From positions 1 to 9,470 of the forward strand of contig MNUO01000010.1 in NCBI GenBank assembly GCA_001871015.1: a DNA stretch of 9,470 nt, in the 5' to 3' direction. Position 1 is the stretch's first letter, and each line of letters begins with the position of its first letter. This DNA comes from Candidatus Desantisbacteria bacterium CG1_02_38_46. GTDB taxonomy: Bacteria; Desantisbacteria; UBA1551; UBA1559. This document shows, one piece after another, positions 7,226 through 9,470 of the stretch. The notes beneath the pieces were generated by a model that was given only the letters and a program-made list of their open reading frames with translations, did no database searches and was not told the origin of the DNA. Position numbers and translations under genes: made by a program.

Positions 7226-7951
7226 GTGGTAATAAAAAATAGATTTAACTATTTTCTTTCAGTTTCGTTTATTACCCATTTATTAATTCTATTTTTGCTT
7301 TCGCTATTTACTGCCAAGGTACGCAGGAAGGAAATTCCACTTATTGAAGTGTCACTTATTAAAATAGAGGTAGGTGGGGGTCCTGTTGCCGGAAAGGGCA
7401 TTGCAGAAAGGCCAAAAATGTTATCTGGTATTTCCTATCCTTTCAAGATAGAAGACGCCAGGCCATCTGCAATTAGTTTCCGCAGGGAATATGCAGAGCC
7501 AACTTGGACGCCAATTTCTGCTGTTCCATCTCGCAGGGGAGATGTGAGCATTGTTGGAGTCAAGAAGGAAGAAACTCTAAAAGCTTTGGCACTAACAGGT
7601 TCACTGAAGAGAGGTCCAGATTTTCCTTCGGGTGCTGAGTCTGTATCTGGAGTTTCAGGGGGAAGGTTAGGAATTGCAGGACCAGTTGCAACAAGAGGAA
7701 TTCTCTATTTTGAATGTCCTGTTTATCCAGAATGGGCAGAAAAAAAAGGTATAGAGTCAAGAGTGAAATTAAAATTCTGGGTATCCCCTGATGGAGATGT
7801 AGATGAAGTTCTGGTAGAACAGAAGGGATATTTGCAATTGGACAACCTCGCTGTCCAGTCTTTAAAGAAGTGGCGTTTTGAACCATTACCATCAGGAGTC
7901 AAACAGGCCAGACAATGGGGCACCATAGAAATGATTTTCAAATTACAATGA
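7226..7951 (+). CDS. tonB: TonB-family energy transducer
   Basis: The 241-residue protein has the three-part TonB layout. An N-terminal membrane anchor at about 8-30 contains S14 and H18 spaced like S16 and H20 of E. coli TonB, the residues that contact the ExbB/ExbD motor. A periplasmic linker at about 31-155 carries scattered prolines, glycines and charged residues but no Pro-Glu/Pro-Lys repeat. A C-terminal TonB domain at about 158-241 has PVYPEWAEKKGI (165-176), the strand KLKFWVSPDGDVDEV and DNLAVQSLKKWRFEP, typical of family members that dock on TonB-dependent outer membrane receptors. It starts with GTG directly after the exbD-like stop, and its own TGA overlaps the next ATG by 4 nt. 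A TolA role is less likely because the C-terminal domain is of the TonB type. No TonB-dependent receptor is visible in the window. Confidence 0.9.
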   Translation: MVIKNRFNYFLSVSFITHLLILFLLSLFTAKVRRKEIPLIEVSLIKIEVGGGPVAGKGIAERPKMLSGISYPFKIEDARPSAISFRREYAEPTWTPISAVPSRRGDVSIVGVKKEETLKALALTGSLKRGPDFPSGAESVSGVSGGRLGIAGPVATRGILYFECPVYPEWAEKKGIESRVKLKFWVSPDGDVDEVLVEQKGYLQLDNLAVQSLKKWRFEPLPSGVKQARQWGTIEMIFKLQ

Positions 7952-9470
7952 GGGGAAAAATTAGATTATCTATTTTGGTCATCATTTTGATTGCTACAGG
8001 GGTTTATGCTGCGTGGGAAAGCGGTTTGTTACTGCAGGGTCTAAAGGGTATTCTTGTGCAGCAGCTGAGCAAGATGATGCAGGCAAAAATTTCTATTGAC
8101 AGGATAAATATCTATGGTAATTTCGCAATTGTCAGGGGATTGGATATTGTGCACAAGGATTATCGATTCTCCAGTTCTGAACTGATTTTAGAATATGATT
8201 TAGGGAAAATTTTAGCCCGCAAATTTGATATTATTGGAGGAGTAAAGCGAGTGACATTAGTTGGTCCGAAGATTTCATTCAGGGAGATGACATGGGAGGA
8301 AGTAAAACCCATGATTTCTCCATCCTGGGCTGAATTTTTCAAATTTGCTTCCCAGATTCAGAGCACAAATATCTGCATTACAAAAGGCAGATGGGAATTG
8401 GGCTTGATGAGTATTCAGAACCTATATTTCAATGTAGATTTAAATAAGAAAGAAAATGGTTATATACCCATCAAACTTGCGATGAGAGGTATTTTCTCTG
8501 TTCCTAAAATAGAGATACCATTAAACCTCAAGAGTGAAATAAAAGTAGAAGATAAAAAAATTCATTTAAATGGCAATCTATGCGTTGGTAATTTGCCATA
8601 TACAGGTTCTGGAGTAATAAAAGGTTCGATATTTGATCCACAGAATCCCAGGATGCTCCTTGACCTTGCCTTTAGTTCCAGGAAATTAAAATTTAAAAAT
8701 GTCTCTTTGAATTCGCCCAGAGTTGTTGCAAGGGTGAAAGGAGAATCAGGCTGTTTTAGTTCCACGGGAAAATTTGATGCGACAAAAGGTTATATATATG
8801 GCCAGGAAATTACAGGTTTAGCATTTACTTTTCGGGATGATACCAGAAGTTTTGAAATTCAGGGAGAAGCTGGATTTGCTCAAGGCAAGTTTATGATGAG
8901 CAGGGGTGTCTATAAAAAGGAAAAGAAACCAGGTTTTGAAGGAGATGCTAAATTTTCATTTAAAGATTATGAAATTCCGATTTCGTTTTTATACAACTCC
9001 GCTGAATACAGCGGAGAAAATCTTGATGTTAAGAAAATCTCTGTAGAGAAGGGTAATGAAGTTTTACTGGATGGTGCAGGAGCAGGAAGGTTGACGAAGA
9101 ACAGGCTATCCCTTTCCCTTAAATTTGAAGGGGGCAAGTACACAGGGGTTTTACTGGGGATGGATTTTCCATTTGCAGAAAACCTCGAGAAAAAATTAAA
9201 TATCTCATTTGGCGACGGCAATAAAATTGATGCTGCTTTCAGGATTGCCAAAAATGAAATACCCCTTAAACTCAAAGCAATTCTAAAAAAATTGTCCATA
9301 ATGGATAGAGAAATTTCAGGGGATGTGAATTTCAGTGGAAAATTGAGATTCAAGAAAACTTTTCTGTTAGATGGGGAAGCTGTAATTAACTCTCTGTTTA
9401 TTAATATGGGAATTCCAAGTCTTGGTGGGAAAAAGGCTCTTGAAATATCGAATTCAGTTATCAGAGTTAA
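7948..9470 (+). CDS. AsmA/TamB-like inner-membrane-anchored protein, 5' part (runs off window)
   Basis: The frame starts at ATG 7948-7950, overlapping the TonB-like stop as ATGA, and stays open to the window edge: at least 507 codons, 3' end missing. Residues about 6-22 form a single N-terminal membrane helix (LSILVIILIATGVYA). Next comes an amphipathic segment and then SIDRINIYGNFAIVRGLDI, the 'I-x-I-x-x-I-x-x-x-x-x-x-x-G-L-x-I' pattern at the start of AsmA/TamB/DUF748-type proteins. The rest is a long succession of amphipathic beta strands (e.g. IPLNLKSEIKVE, IHLNGNLCVGNLPYTGSGVIKGSI, ISGDVNFSGKLRF), consistent with a beta-taco groove bridging the periplasm for lipid transport or outer-membrane assembly. 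There is no clear ribosome-binding site before the ATG, so translation is probably coupled. The family is recognised by architecture rather than exact motifs; TamB, AsmA or YhdP-type subfamily cannot be decided. Confidence 0.75.
   Translation, partial: MRGKIRLSILVIILIATGVYAAWESGLLLQGLKGILVQQLSKMMQAKISIDRINIYGNFAIVRGLDIVHKDYRFSSSELILEYDLGKILARKFDIIGGVKRVTLVGPKISFREMTWEEVKPMISPSWAEFFKFASQIQSTNICITKGRWELGLMSIQNLYFNVDLNKKENGYIPIKLAMRGIFSVPKIEIPLNLKSEIKVEDKKIHLNGNLCVGNLPYTGSGVIKGSIFDPQNPRMLLDLAFSSRKLKFKNVSLNSPRVVARVKGESGCFSSTGKFDATKGYIYGQEITGLAFTFRDDTRSFEIQGEAGFAQGKFMMSRGVYKKEKKPGFEGDAKFSFKDYEIPISFLYNSAEYSGENLDVKKISVEKGNEVLLDGAGAGRLTKNRLSLSLKFEGGKYTGVLLGMDFPFAENLEKKLNISFGDGNKIDAAFRIAKNEIPLKLKAILKKLSIMDREISGDVNFSGKLRFKKTFLLDGEAVINSLFINMGIPSLGGKKALEISNSVIRV
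8997..9016 (+). other. Perfect 8-bp inverted repeat inside the AsmA-like gene
   Basis: CTCCGCTG, a 4-nt loop AATA, then CAGCGGAG form a perfect GC-rich stem-loop within coding sequence. It is not followed by a T-run on the + strand, so it does not look like an intrinsic terminator. It may be chance, an mRNA hairpin or a protein-binding site. Confidence 0.4.

Noticed and set aside
7740-7747. Run of eight A in the TonB-like gene, a possible slippage site
   Set aside because: The TonB domain is in one frame on both sides (AEKKG), so no frameshift is needed or indicated.
8967-9353. 128-residue open frame on the - strand
   Set aside because: It is antisense to the AsmA-like gene, which is open in frame throughout. 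No supporting start signals.

Overview
The window is AT-rich bacterial DNA carrying one co-directional, tightly packed run of genes, all on the + strand. Gaps between genes are about 3, 15, 24, 15 and 0 nt, followed by a 4-nt overlap, so it reads as one operon or part of one. No promoter, terminator, RNA gene, CRISPR array or mobile element is visible. The gene content (periplasmic propeller, N-acetylmuramoyl-L-alanine amidase, large secreted repeat protein, ExbB/ExbD/TonB, AsmA/TamB-like protein) points to a diderm bacterium. The large protein has a C-terminal domain of the FlgD-Ig/Por-secretion-tail kind. Together with OmpL47-like Ig modules and NHL repeats, this recalls uncultivated candidate phyla such as WOR-3, Desantisbacteria, Omnitrophota or Elusimicrobiota, or FCB-related lineages. 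That placement is inference; no marker gene is present.

Region by region: (1) 1-246 is the 3' end of a TolB/PD40-like beta-propeller protein. (2) 250-2139 is a secreted Amidase_3-type peptidoglycan amidase with a long, uncharacterised, Tyr/Trp-rich C-terminal extension. (3) 2155-6024 is the open frame of a giant secreted protein: N-terminal propeller-like region, seven Ig-like/OmpL47-like modules and an NHL propeller. Its true C-terminal domain lies in the next reading frame and ends at 6166, so the gene as given carries a one-base frameshift between about 5879 and 5902. (4) 6191-6799, 6815-7225 and 7226-7951 encode an ExbB/TolQ-type, an ExbD/TolR-type and a TonB-type protein, i.e. a complete proton-motive-force energy transducer. 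(5) 7948 to the window end is the 5' part of a large AsmA/TamB-like inner-membrane-anchored protein.

A plausible reading is an envelope operon. The ExbBD-TonB motor transmits energy to the outer membrane, the AsmA-like protein may bridge the membranes for lipid or outer-membrane homeostasis, the amidase acts on peptidoglycan, and the large propeller/Ig protein is exported to the surface. A TolB-like propeller beside an ExbBD-type motor and an amidase also resembles Tol-Pal cell-division logic. The functional link is inferred from gene order only.
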